Of a DNA stretch of 64,000 bases, positions 24,889 through 32,316 are shown one piece after another; within the stretch, counting starts at the first letter, position 1; each line of letters starts with the position of its first letter. The stretch covers positions 1-64,000 of the forward strand of contig DASZTS010000111.1 in assembly GCA_035547915.1 (NCBI GenBank). The letters run 5' to 3'. Source of the stretch: DASSFG01 sp035547915 (GTDB taxonomy: Bacteria > Planctomycetota > Planctomycetia > Pirellulales > JAICIG01). The notes beneath the pieces were generated by a model. It searched no databases. It saw nothing but the letters and a program-made list of their open reading frames with translations, and was not told the DNA's origin. Both the position numbers and the translations under genes were made by a program.

Positions 24889-27207
24889 CTACTTGCCCCT
24901 TCGTTTCTGAAACGGATCACTGGCAACGATGCCATGAATCAGCGCACTGAATTTGTAATCGTGCTTTGCCAACCCGACAGCGATGTCGTCGACGGCGCAC
25001 TGGTCGTACGGCTCGAGTCCGCGGCCCAATGCATAGGTTAACATCTTTGCGGCCAGGCAACGAACGAAATCGTCCTTTCTCTGCTTCAGAACAGCCTTCA
25101 GCTCGCGTGGCCCCTTGAACGAAGCCCCGTCGGGCAACGTGCCCGAGGCATCGACCGCAATGGCGCCCTCGCGATCGCGCCAGGCGCCAATGGCGTCAAA
25201 ATTCTCCAGACCGAACCCGAGCGGATCCATCGGAGCGTGGCACGAAGCGCACAGCGGGTTTGCGCGATGCTGCTCCATCCGCTGCCGCAACGAAACCGAA
25301 GCGTCGACCTTGCCATCATCCTTCAGGTCGCCCGCGTTGGGTGGCGGAGGGGGAGGCGGCATATCGAGCAACTGCTCCAAGATCCATTTGCCGCGCTTCA
25401 CAGGGCTGGTACGCGTCGGATTCGAGGTGATGGTCAGCACGCTGGCTTGGGTCAAGACCCCGCCGCGATCCGGATCGTTGAGATGCACGCGGCGGAATTC
25501 CGGACCGGTCACGTCGCGGATGCCGTAATGCTTGGCGAGCCGCTCGTTGAGGAACGTGAAGTCAGCATCGATCAGGTCGAGCACGCTCCGGTCTTCGTCG
25601 ACAATCGCTCCGAAGAACAGCCGCGTCTCTTCGAGCATCGCTTCGCGCAGCTCGTCGTTGAACGCGGGGAACCGCATCGGGTCGGGGGCGAGCTGTTTGA
25701 GCTTGCGAATCTCCAGCCACTGCGTGACAAAGTTGTCGACGAAGGCGCGCGACTTAGGGTCCTTGAGCATCCGCCCGACGTGCTTCCGCAGGTTCTTGCG
25801 TAGGCGCCCTAGATAGGCGTCGTGGAAGAGCTCATCGTCGGGCATGCTGCTCCAGAGAAAATACGACAACCGCGCGGCGAGTTCGTACTCGTTGATCTCG
25901 TGGATGCCGTCGGTGTTGGAGCTTTTTTCGTCGGGCTTGGAATCGTCCTCGACGCGAAACAGGAACTTGGGCGAGACGAGCACGGCCTCGACGGCCAGTT
26001 GGATGCCGCGCTCGAAGCTTTCGCCATTGGCGGCCGCGAGGTCGACGAATTTAACCAGCCGGCCCACTTCGTCGCTGGTCGCCGGCCGCCGAAACGCACG
26101 GCTGGCGAACCGGCTGATGATCTTTTCCGCGCACTCGCGTTCGTGGCCCTTCGTCGGCTGACAATAGAGAATCTTCTTGTGCGACTCCGGCATCTCGGGC
26201 GGCGGACCATCCAGCGGCCCCTGCACCTCGAGGTATTCGATGGCAAGGTTGCGATCGCGCCGTTTTGGGTCTGGATTCTGTGGATCGTAGAAATCGTTGA
26301 CGAAGGCCAACCCGAAGCGGTGCTTCCCCTTGTTGACCGTCAACTTGGTCTCATAGAGTTCGGCCGATCCCCATTCGGCGGCCACTTCGGCGACATGGAC
26401 CTGCTTGTCGTCGAACTTGAAAGCCATTTTGGCCAACTCGTTGCCCGCCTGGCTGGCCGAGGCGCGGCCTCGCAGGACGTACTGACCGCGGGCTGGCAAC
26501 TCGACCTCGGTGAACAGCTCGCCGTTCGACGGGAACTGCCATCCGCCGGCCCCTTCGGCGCCGCCCTGATGCTGCACCTTGCCGGCGAGGAAGGTCTGTT
26601 TGGGCGTCTTGTCCGGCGCGTGGACGTAGATCGCCTTGTCGACGATCTGGTCGGCAGCAGCCAGGTATTTTTCGAGCAGGATCGGCGGCATCGACAGCAC
26701 GTCGCCGATGTTGTCGAAACCGTACCCCACGTCGTCGACCGGGAAATCATCTGCCGGGTGAAAATCGACGCCCACGAGATCGCGGATCGTATTGTTGTAT
26801 TCGGCCCGGTTCAAGCGGCGAATCGTCACTCGGCCGGGATCGCGCCGCAGGCTGCAATCCACTCCGGAAAAGTGCAGATCGATCCAGCCGATGACCGCCT
26901 TCAATTCGGCCGCTGTGGGCTGTGCGGCGTCCTTGGGGGGCATGATACGGCTTTGCAGGTACTTGCGGATTTTGGGCCAGGCGTCGCGCTGGGCATCGGC
27001 CGCCGCTAGATCGGGGAACCGATCGAGAGCCAACTTCGACTCGGGTTCGGCACCGCCATGGCAGTCGGCGCAATATTTGGCCAGGAACGGTTTGACCTGC
27101 TCGCGAAACGCCGTGTCGCTCTTATCCCTCGCCGCGCGTGCCTGGTCGGCAACCACATGGCCCGCCAGAAAGACTGCGACAACGACGGCGGAAAGGCGGT
27201 AAGTCAT
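24889..27207 (-). CDS. Exported cytochrome c protein with DUF1587/1595/1592/1588/1585
   Basis: A 772-residue secreted protein. After a signal peptide (~1-26) is a haem site 'CADCHGG' (planctomycete cytochrome c type), then DUF1587 (~125-190, 'IRRLNRAEYNNTIRDL'), a beta-rich insertion (~205-335), DUF1595 (~345-405), DUF1592 (~430-560, 'EYELAARLSYFLWSSMPDDEL'), DUF1588 (~575-675) with a second haem-like site 'CASCHAPMDP', and DUF1585 at the C-terminus. The family is thought to act in extracytoplasmic redox chemistry together with DUF1552 proteins; the substrate is unknown. ATG 27207. A perfect -10 box lies about 85 bases upstream. Confidence 0.92.
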   Translation of the reverse strand: MTYRLSAVVVAVFLAGHVVADQARAARDKSDTAFREQVKPFLAKYCADCHGGAEPESKLALDRFPDLAAADAQRDAWPKIRKYLQSRIMPPKDAAQPTAAELKAVIGWIDLHFSGVDCSLRRDPGRVTIRRLNRAEYNNTIRDLVGVDFHPADDFPVDDVGYGFDNIGDVLSMPPILLEKYLAAADQIVDKAIYVHAPDKTPKQTFLAGKVQHQGGAEGAGGWQFPSNGELFTEVELPARGQYVLRGRASASQAGNELAKMAFKFDDKQVHVAEVAAEWGSAELYETKLTVNKGKHRFGLAFVNDFYDPQNPDPKRRDRNLAIEYLEVQGPLDGPPPEMPESHKKILYCQPTKGHERECAEKIISRFASRAFRRPATSDEVGRLVKFVDLAAANGESFERGIQLAVEAVLVSPKFLFRVEDDSKPDEKSSNTDGIHEINEYELAARLSYFLWSSMPDDELFHDAYLGRLRKNLRKHVGRMLKDPKSRAFVDNFVTQWLEIRKLKQLAPDPMRFPAFNDELREAMLEETRLFFGAIVDEDRSVLDLIDADFTFLNERLAKHYGIRDVTGPEFRRVHLNDPDRGGVLTQASVLTITSNPTRTSPVKRGKWILEQLLDMPPPPPPPNAGDLKDDGKVDASVSLRQRMEQHRANPLCASCHAPMDPLGFGLENFDAIGAWRDREGAIAVDASGTLPDGASFKGPRELKAVLKQRKDDFVRCLAAKMLTYALGRGLEPYDQCAVDDIAVGLAKHDYKFSALIHGIVASDPFQKRRGK

Positions 27208-27293
27208 TTCGCGAAGAAGCTTTGCGTCGGTGCGGGCAAGCGGCGCGGACCGGCCAATCGAACGTCCGCCGCCGTGATCAGGCGAGGCTTTTT

Positions 27294-27322
27294 ATTATAA
27301 CCCGGCCGTCGGTCCCTGGTAG
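27294..27322 (-). promoter_or_regulatory. Predicted promoter for the DUF1592-DUF1552 operon
   Basis: On the minus strand a perfect TATAAT (27294-27299) lies in an AT-rich patch, with a weak -35 (CTACCA, about 27317-27322) 17 bases upstream. It would give a leader of about 80 bases before ATG 27207. Confidence 0.4.
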
Positions 27323-27360
27323 TGGGAACAATGCGCAACGGGCCTCTCATTTTCAGGATA

Positions 27361-27389
27361 TTGACATGACGATAATTTACATGTAAACT
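27361..27389 (+). promoter_or_regulatory. marR promoter with palindromic operator
   Basis: A perfect -35 TTGACA (27361-27366), 17 bases, then -10 TAAACT (27384-27389). The perfect palindrome TTTACATGTAAA (27376-27387) covers the spacer and the -10, so a bound repressor would block RNA polymerase. The reverse complement reads ATAGTTTACATGTAAAT and shares its first 11 bases with a site before the pirin gene (27938-27954). Autoregulation by MarR is inferred. Confidence 0.7.
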
Positions 27390-27421
27390 ATCTAAGCAAG
27401 TGAGCGATCGAAAACCGAATC

Positions 27422-27895
27422 ATGACGAACTCGAAGCTGCAACAAGAACTGAAGAAGAAACGGCCCTTCGACTCGCGCGAGCAGGAGGCGGCCCTGAACA
27501 TCGTGCGGACCAGCGACCAGTTGCAGATCCGGTTCGCTCGGCTCGTGCGCCAATACGGGCTGACGACTTCGCAATACAACGTGTTGCGCATTGTGCGGGG
27601 AGAGGGAAAGCCGTTGCCGATCCTGGAGATCGCCAGCCGCACCATTACGGTGGTGCCGGGCATCACAGGGTTGGTCGACCGTTTGGAACAGGCGGGCTTC
27701 GTCAACCGTGTGCGCTGTGAGGAGGATCGCCGCGTGATTTACGTGGCGCTCACCGAACAGGGTACGAAGACGTTGGCGCTGTTGGACGAACCGCTCGGCG
27801 AACTGCACCACGCGCTGCTGGGCAATCTGACGCAGGCCGAGTTGAAGGAATTGATCCGGCTGCTGGAAAAAGTGCGCGAGACGGCCGCTCAGTAA
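27422..27895 (+). CDS. MarR-family transcriptional regulator
   Basis: A 157-residue winged-helix regulator: 'LTTSQYNVLRIVRGEGKPLPILEIASRTITVVPGITGLVDRLEQAGFVNRVRCEEDRRVIYVALTEQG' split here into its parts shows helices, recognition helix ('TVVPGITGLVDRL') and wing ('EDRRVIYVALTEQG'). There is no conserved N-terminal reactive cysteine of the OhrR kind; the only Cys is in the wing (Arg-Cys-Glu). It sits just behind its own palindromic operator and ahead of the pirin/doxX genes, whose promoter region has a matching site, so it likely represses both until an electrophile or quinone signal appears (inference). Confidence 0.9.
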   Translation: MTNSKLQQELKKKRPFDSREQEAALNIVRTSDQLQIRFARLVRQYGLTTSQYNVLRIVRGEGKPLPILEIASRTITVVPGITGLVDRLEQAGFVNRVRCEEDRRVIYVALTEQGTKTLALLDEPLGELHHALLGNLTQAELKELIRLLEKVRETAAQ

Positions 27896-27937
27896 GAGAG
27901 GGCGGCCGATCGCAACGGCGATCCGTCGTTACATCAA

Positions 27938-27954
27938 ATAGTTTACATATCAAC
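27938..27954 (+). promoter_or_regulatory. Second MarR operator-like site, before the pirin gene
   Basis: ATAGTTTACATATCAAC at 27938-27954 shares ATAGTTTACAT exactly with the reverse complement of the marR operator, with a degenerate right half. It lies 28 bases before the pirin ATG. No good -10/-35 pair can be called around it. Confidence 0.6.
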
Positions 27955-27981
27955 AATGTTTGTGTGAACCAGGAGGAAGCG

Positions 27982-28680
27982 ATGATCCGTTTGCGAAAAG
28001 CGGGCGAGCGGGGCCATTTCAATCATGGCTGGCTCGACACCTACCACACGTTCTCGTTCGGTGATTACTACGATCCGGCCCAGATGGGTTTTCGCTCCCT
28101 GCGCGTGATGAACGAAGACCGCGTGCAGCCTGGACGGGGTTTCGGGATGCACGGCCACCGCGACATGGAAATCGTTACGTACATCCTCGCGGGCGAGCTC
28201 GAGCACAAGGACAGCCTGGGAATCTGTTCGATCCTGCGGGCGGGCGAACTGCAACGCATGACCGCCGGATCGGGCGTGCGGCACAGCGAATTCAACCCGT
28301 CGTCGAGCGAGTCCGTCCATCTGTACCAGATCTGGCTGCTTCCCGAGCGGAAGGGGCTGGAGCCGAGTTACGAACAGGTGGCCATCGATACCGAAAGGAA
28401 ACGGGGTCGGTTCCACCTGGTGGCCTCACCGACCGGCGCCGAGGGCGGGCTGACCATCCACCAAGACGCACGGCTCTATCTGGCTTCGCTGCGGCCAGGT
28501 GAAGTGGTGTCACACGACATCGAGCCCGGCCGGGCAGCGTGGGTGCAAGTACTTCGGGGCGATGTGAGTCTGGGGAACGCGCGTCTCGTCGCGGGCGACG
28601 CCGCGACCTGCGAGAAAGAAGCCGCGGTGACGGTCAGCGCCAACGATGAGTCTGAAGTTCTGTTGTTCGACCTGGCATAA
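27982..28680 (+). CDS. Pirin family protein (YhhW-like)
   Basis: A 232-residue bicupin of the pirin family; some members are quercetin 2,3-dioxygenases, others regulatory. Typical segments are 'RKAGERGHFNHGWLDTYHTFSFG', the metal site 'GFGMHGHRDMEIVTYILAGELEHKDS' and 'GSGVRHSEFN' (the His and Glu ligands). It probably binds Fe or another divalent metal in the cytoplasm. ATG 27982 has AGGAGG nine bases upstream, better than the GTG at 27964. doxX follows after 11 bases, and both stand behind the MarR-like site, as in quinone- or electrophile-responsive operons. Confidence 0.9.
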   Translation: MIRLRKAGERGHFNHGWLDTYHTFSFGDYYDPAQMGFRSLRVMNEDRVQPGRGFGMHGHRDMEIVTYILAGELEHKDSLGICSILRAGELQRMTAGSGVRHSEFNPSSSESVHLYQIWLLPERKGLEPSYEQVAIDTERKRGRFHLVASPTGAEGGLTIHQDARLYLASLRPGEVVSHDIEPGRAAWVQVLRGDVSLGNARLVAGDAATCEKEAAVTVSANDESEVLLFDLA

Positions 28681-28691
28681 GGAGATTAACA

Positions 28692-29123
28692 ATGCAAGCG
28701 ATTCGAGGTTCACTCAGTGTTGTAGGCCGTCTGCTTTTGTCGACGATCTTCTTGATGTCGGCGGTAGGTAATAAGATTCCCAACTTCGGCAAAGTGGCCG
28801 AATACATGGGGTCGGTCGGTATTCCGCAACCGCGTTTCATGCTCGTCGGAGCCATCGCCTTTCTGCTCCTCGGCAGCCTGTCGGTGATCCTCGGTTTCGA
28901 GGCCCGCCTCGGCGCGGGGCTCCTCTTCGTGTTTCTCGTATTGGCCACCTACTACTTCCATGCATTTTGGAAGCTGGAAGGGCAGGCCCAGCAAGAGCAG
29001 ATGGTCCAGTTCATGAAAAACCTGTCGATGATGGGCGCCATGCTATTCATCATGGCCAACGGCGCCGGACCTGCGAGCATCGATTCGCGAAAGCCGGCGA
29101 GAGCACCGGCGCCAGACGCATGA
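28692..29123 (+). CDS. DoxX family membrane protein
   Basis: A 143-residue protein with four membrane helices and the DoxX pattern: 'LLLSTIFLMSAVGNKIPNF', 'GSVGIPQPRFMLVGAIAFLLLGSLSVILGF', 'LLFVFLVLATYYFHAFW'. DoxX-like proteins are small membrane oxidoreductase subunits linked to thiosulfate:quinone reduction or redox stress. AAGGAG precedes the ATG by about six bases. It is the second gene of the pirin operon. The C-terminal ~20 residues are Ala/Pro-rich and poorly conserved. Confidence 0.88.
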   Translation: MQAIRGSLSVVGRLLLSTIFLMSAVGNKIPNFGKVAEYMGSVGIPQPRFMLVGAIAFLLLGSLSVILGFEARLGAGLLFVFLVLATYYFHAFWKLEGQAQQEQMVQFMKNLSMMGAMLFIMANGAGPASIDSRKPARAPAPDA

Positions 29124-29133
29124 GGCGAACCGT

Positions 29134-29571
29134 CTAAGCCACCCTTGCCGCCAACCTGTCAAGTAGTTGCATCACCTCGCCTTCGAGCAGCGGGATCGCT
29201 TCTTCCGCAGCGGCGCAGTCGACGTCGTGGACCGTCCAGAATTCGACACGGTCGATCCAAGTTGGAAACTTGGCTTGGATCAGCGGGCGATGCTCGGCTT
29301 CCTTGACGGCCACGATGTGATGCGCGGTCTGCAAATCCATCTCGCAGACCGCCAGGGGCAGCCGCTGGTGTGCCGCGGTGGAGATTCCATGCGCCGCCAA
29401 TCTCCTGACGGTATAACACGATAATGGCCCGACGTTTTCCTTCACCAGCGCCAGGCCCCTCGATTCGGCCCGCCAGCAAAGACCTCGCTGCTCGGCATGC
29501 CAATTGAAGAAGATTTCGGCGAACCGGCTACGATAGTAGTTGCCGGTGCAGAGGAAGAGGAGGCGGTTCAT
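29134..29571 (-). CDS. Low-molecular-weight phosphatase family protein
   Basis: A 145-residue protein with the P-loop right at the N-terminus: 'LFLCTGNYYRSRFAEIFFN', a C-x5-R active site. A C-terminal Asp in 'TVHDVDCA' could be the general acid. This fits the LMW protein-tyrosine phosphatase/arsenate reductase fold; the P-loop lacks the second Cys of arsenate reductases, so phosphatase is preferred. It is convergent with doxX, ending ten bases away. ATG 29571. The physiological substrate is unknown. Confidence 0.78.
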   Translation of the reverse strand: MNRLLFLCTGNYYRSRFAEIFFNWHAEQRGLCWRAESRGLALVKENVGPLSCYTVRRLAAHGISTAAHQRLPLAVCEMDLQTAHHIVAVKEAEHRPLIQAKFPTWIDRVEFWTVHDVDCAAAEEAIPLLEGEVMQLLDRLAARVA

Positions 29572-29756
29572 TTCGTCGTCGGTTGTTGGTGAACGGCGTT
29601 AAGACTTTCATCGGAACGAACGAGCAGCGCCCGGACAAGGGGGGCCTTTGGCCGCTGCCCTCATGGAAGTTCCATTAGGGGGCCAGGAGTTTGGGTGATG
29701 GATTGCCGGATCAATCGCTGCCCAGGTGGTAAGATTGGCCAAAACGAGGATTGCTC

Positions 29757-29933
29757 ATGGCGAAGAAGGGGATCCCACAGACCGGCAAGCGTGTTCGCCC
29801 CAAAACGGCAGTGAAGGGAAAGCGTTTTCGCTGTGCCAAGTGTCGCAAGCGTAGCCCGAAGCCGGTGAAAACACCGGCTCCCTGGTACTGCCCGAAGTGT
29901 CTTGAAGAACAACGCGAGTCGGCGACGGAATGA
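29757..29933 (+). CDS. Small zinc-ribbon protein (58 aa)
   Basis: A very basic 58-residue protein with two C-x2-C knuckles (C-A-K-C and C-P-K-C), forming a zinc ribbon, with Lys/Arg-rich flanks that suggest RNA or DNA contact. The ATG at 29757 is used; a TTG at 29751 would add two residues. It overlaps the next gene by ATGA, so the hydrolase downstream is translationally coupled. No specific function can be assigned. Confidence 0.7.
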   Translation: MAKKGIPQTGKRVRPKTAVKGKRFRCAKCRKRSPKPVKTPAPWYCPKCLEEQRESATE

Positions 29934-30397
29934 AGATTCTCTTCCTCCACGGTTGGAATTCGGTGCCCGGCGGCGTGAAGCCGACGTACCTCGCTGCGAA
30001 CGGTCACGAGGTCATCAATCCGGCGCTGCCGAACGAAGACTTTGCCGCGGCTGTCCGTGTCGCCCAGGCGGAGTTCGACAAAGGTCTGCCAGACGTCATC
30101 GTGGGCTCAAGTCGCGGCGGGGCCGTGGCGATGAACCTGGTCAGTGGTGACGCACGACTCGTCTTGCTCTGTCCGGCCTGGCGCAAGTACGGTGCGGCCA
30201 GGTCGGTAAAACCAGGCACGATCATCCTGCACAGCCGGGGCGACGACGTCGTTCCGTTCGCCGACAGCGAAGACCTCGTTCGCAATAGCAGGTTGCCTGC
30301 ATCGACCCTGATCGAAATCGGCCGCGACCACCGCTTGGCCGACCCCGAACCGCTTGCCGCAATGCAGAGAGCCTGCGACGGGGAGTTTATCGCGTAG
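29930..30397 (+). CDS. Small alpha/beta hydrolase (YdeN/RBBP9 or YqiA-like)
   Basis: A 155-residue minimal alpha/beta hydrolase: 'ILFLHGWNSVPGGVKP', nucleophile elbow 'VGSSRGGAVAMNL' (Gly-x-Ser-x-Gly), acid 'SRGDDVVPFADS' and final His in 'IGRDHRLADP'. The triad is complete, so esterase activity is likely; the substrate is unknown. It starts within the stop codon of the zinc-ribbon gene. The protein is cytoplasmic, having no signal sequence. Confidence 0.82.
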   Translation: MKILFLHGWNSVPGGVKPTYLAANGHEVINPALPNEDFAAAVRVAQAEFDKGLPDVIVGSSRGGAVAMNLVSGDARLVLLCPAWRKYGAARSVKPGTIILHSRGDDVVPFADSEDLVRNSRLPASTLIEIGRDHRLADPEPLAAMQRACDGEFIA

Positions 30398-30427
30398 CAT
30401 GTGCGGCCTTGGCGCACTGCAAATCCG

Positions 30428-31507
30428 TCAGCCAAAAACTCCATCCAGCGCTCGCGCTACCGCTTCGGGCCGCAGCCGGCTGGCGGCAATCTGACCCCGC
30501 TCGCCCACAAACCGGCCCACGAGCGGAAACCGGTCTTGCAGCTCACCGCCAACCACCGCCTCCGTGCCACCGAGTGCCCAATGCCCGGATGCGGACTCAA
30601 GTTCCTGCAACTTTCCGAAGGCCGCGATAAGCCGAGGATTTTCGAGGCGGTAGCTGCCCATTCCCTCGCTGTATTTCAGGCCGCTGCCCTGCCACAGCGC
30701 CTCGGTATCGGCCCACAGATAACCAGGGAACCAGAGGTCGTGGAACCAACCACGCTGACGCTCCATCGAGACGAGGCATACTCGCTCGGCATCCCAACGG
30801 GCGCGGACATGGGGCCAAAGAAGCGCACTCTCTGAGATGGCTTCGTTGAAGTCTGGGCAGTACGAAGCCCGTTCATCGTCAGTGCCCGCCACGTCCAAGG
30901 GAACGACGTAGTGGGCCAACCGCTCTTGGACCAGCAATCGAACGATTCGTCCCTGTTCGACGAGTTCGACACCCGATCGCAACGGCAGGAGCGAGGCCTC
31001 GATTTCGGCGATGTCCGCGGCCGTGCCATCGATGAGCGCCGGGATCTGTCGGAACGCCTCGGCGTAGATTGCCTTTCCTTCACCACCCGAATTCATCAGG
31101 CGGGTGAGTCCCTGAAACAGACGTTGGGCCGGTGCCTCGCCCCAGCCCCAGAAATCACCCATCTCGGCCGCTTCGACAATGATCTGCCGATGGAGTCTCG
31201 CCGTTTCGCGATGTACCAGCACATAGACCGATAGGATTCCGTCCACGTCCACATGATTGTTGACGGCCACCGTCCAGGGTCCGGGGCGCGGGTCGTCGAG
31301 AAAGCGAAAGCAAATCTCGGTCGACGTGCCGGCCCGGTATTCGACAGGTGTACGGTTCGGTCGCCAATGACTCAGCTCCAGATCGTTGCCATCCCGGAAC
31401 AATCCGCCGCCCGTGCCATCGCAGAAGATGATCTTCTCGGCCTCCGGGCGGCTGGAGCCCTGTCCGACGATCTCGAATCGATCAACGAGTACGGTGGGAT
31501 TGCTCAT
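30428..31507 (-). CDS. Conserved hypothetical protein with DHH-like 'NNHVDVDG' motif
   Basis: A 359-residue protein I cannot name with certainty. The N-terminal third reads as a beta-rich segment ('PTVLVDRFEIVG', 'KIIFCDGTGGGLFRDGNDLELSHW'), then 'VAVNNHVDVDGILSVYVLVH', which recalls the D-x-D-G motif of DHH/DHHA1 phosphoesterases. The rest is helical and Trp-rich ('MERQRGWFHDLWFPGYLWAD'). It is cytoplasmic and starts by an ATGA overlap with the stop of tag, so it forms a two-gene operon with the DNA glycosylase; a link to nucleic-acid metabolism is only contextual. The frame extends to 31684, but ATG 31507 suits the overlap. Confidence 0.65.
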   Translation of the reverse strand: MSNPTVLVDRFEIVGQGSSRPEAEKIIFCDGTGGGLFRDGNDLELSHWRPNRTPVEYRAGTSTEICFRFLDDPRPGPWTVAVNNHVDVDGILSVYVLVHRETARLHRQIIVEAAEMGDFWGWGEAPAQRLFQGLTRLMNSGGEGKAIYAEAFRQIPALIDGTAADIAEIEASLLPLRSGVELVEQGRIVRLLVQERLAHYVVPLDVAGTDDERASYCPDFNEAISESALLWPHVRARWDAERVCLVSMERQRGWFHDLWFPGYLWADTEALWQGSGLKYSEGMGSYRLENPRLIAAFGKLQELESASGHWALGGTEAVVGGELQDRFPLVGRFVGERGQIAASRLRPEAVARALDGVFG

Positions 31508-32091
31508 GGCCGAAGCTCGGCGCGCCGGTAACATCCGACGAGATGGTCGTTCACCATCCCCACGGCCTGCATGAACGCATAGCAAATCGTACTGCCGACG
31601 AAGCGGAAGCCGCGGCGTTTCAGGTCTTTGCTCATCGCATCCGATTCCGCGGTTTTTGCTGGCACCGCCTTGAGCTCTGCCCATGCGTTCTGCCTGGGCC
31701 GGCCGTCGACGAAGCCCCAGATATAGCGATCGAAACTGCCGAACTCGTGCTGGACCTCCAAAAAGGCTCGGGCGTTGTCGATCGAAGATTCGATCTTCAG
31801 ACGGTTGCGAACGATCCCTTCGTTCGCCAGCAGACTCGCTTGCTTCCGCTTGTCATATTTGGCCACGGTCGCTGCATCGAAGTGATCGAAAGCCTCTCGA
31901 TAGTTATCCCGCTTCTTGAGGATGGTGGACCAACTCAGGCCCGCTTGTGCTCCCTCCAGAATCAGGAACTCGAAGAGCAACCGGTCGTCGTGAACCGGCA
32001 CTCCCCATTCGAGATCGTGGTAGGCGACATATTCGTCACCCTTCGCCCATGGGCATCTGGCAACTTCTGACGCTGTTCGTTTTGCCGGCAT
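31504..32091 (-). CDS. tag: DNA-3-methyladenine glycosylase I
   Basis: Base-excision repair: removes 3-methyladenine from alkylated DNA. The 195-residue protein has the zinc-binding 'RCPWA' cysteine, 'YHDLEWGVPVHDDRLLFEFLILEGAQAGLSWSTILKKRDNYREAF' spread over the N-terminal half (Glu pocket and helix-hairpin region) and the C-terminal 'DLKRRGFRFVGSTICYAFMQAVGMVNDH', all diagnostic for Tag. ATG 32091. The downstream gene overlaps its stop codon. The palindromic element copy B lies about 95 bases upstream, between this gene and the divergent oxidoreductase. Confidence 0.95.
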   Translation of the reverse strand: MPAKRTASEVARCPWAKGDEYVAYHDLEWGVPVHDDRLLFEFLILEGAQAGLSWSTILKKRDNYREAFDHFDAATVAKYDKRKQASLLANEGIVRNRLKIESSIDNARAFLEVQHEFGSFDRYIWGFVDGRPRQNAWAELKAVPAKTAESDAMSKDLKRRGFRFVGSTICYAFMQAVGMVNDHLVGCYRRAELRP

Positions 32092-32184
32092 GAATTTGTT
32101 CGTCGGGGTCGCCGCTGTCGCTTGAAGAACGGTTCACGTAAGATAATCCCAATTCTCGCGCCGAGAAATCCGGCGATTTCTAAG

Positions 32185-32289
32185 CTAAGAGCGGCTGACA
32201 AAACCCGGAAGCCCGAGCGCCGCAGGCAAGAAATCGGCCGTGAAACGCCGATTTTGTGAAGCTCGATCCGGTTTTGTCGGTTGCTCTAA
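32185..32289 (+). repeat. Dispersed palindromic element, copy B
   Basis: A 105-base unit matching copy A (8612-8717) with roughly 11 differences. The terminal inverted repeat is better preserved here: CTAAGAGCGGCTGACAAAAC at the left and GGTTTTGTCGGTTGCTCTAA at the right; the inner stem AAATCGGC/GCCGATTT around CGTGAAAC is perfect. It lies between divergent genes and ends 27 bases before the oxidoreductase ATG, so it is probably part of that gene's 5' region. It has no coding capacity. Confidence 0.78.
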
Positions 32290-32316
32290 TAGTCTTAACA
32301 AGAGGTAAGCACGCAC

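Noticed and set aside
25822..27009. A 395-residue plus-strand frame inside the DUF1592 gene
   Set aside because: It is antisense to a gene with clear cytochrome and DUF motifs.
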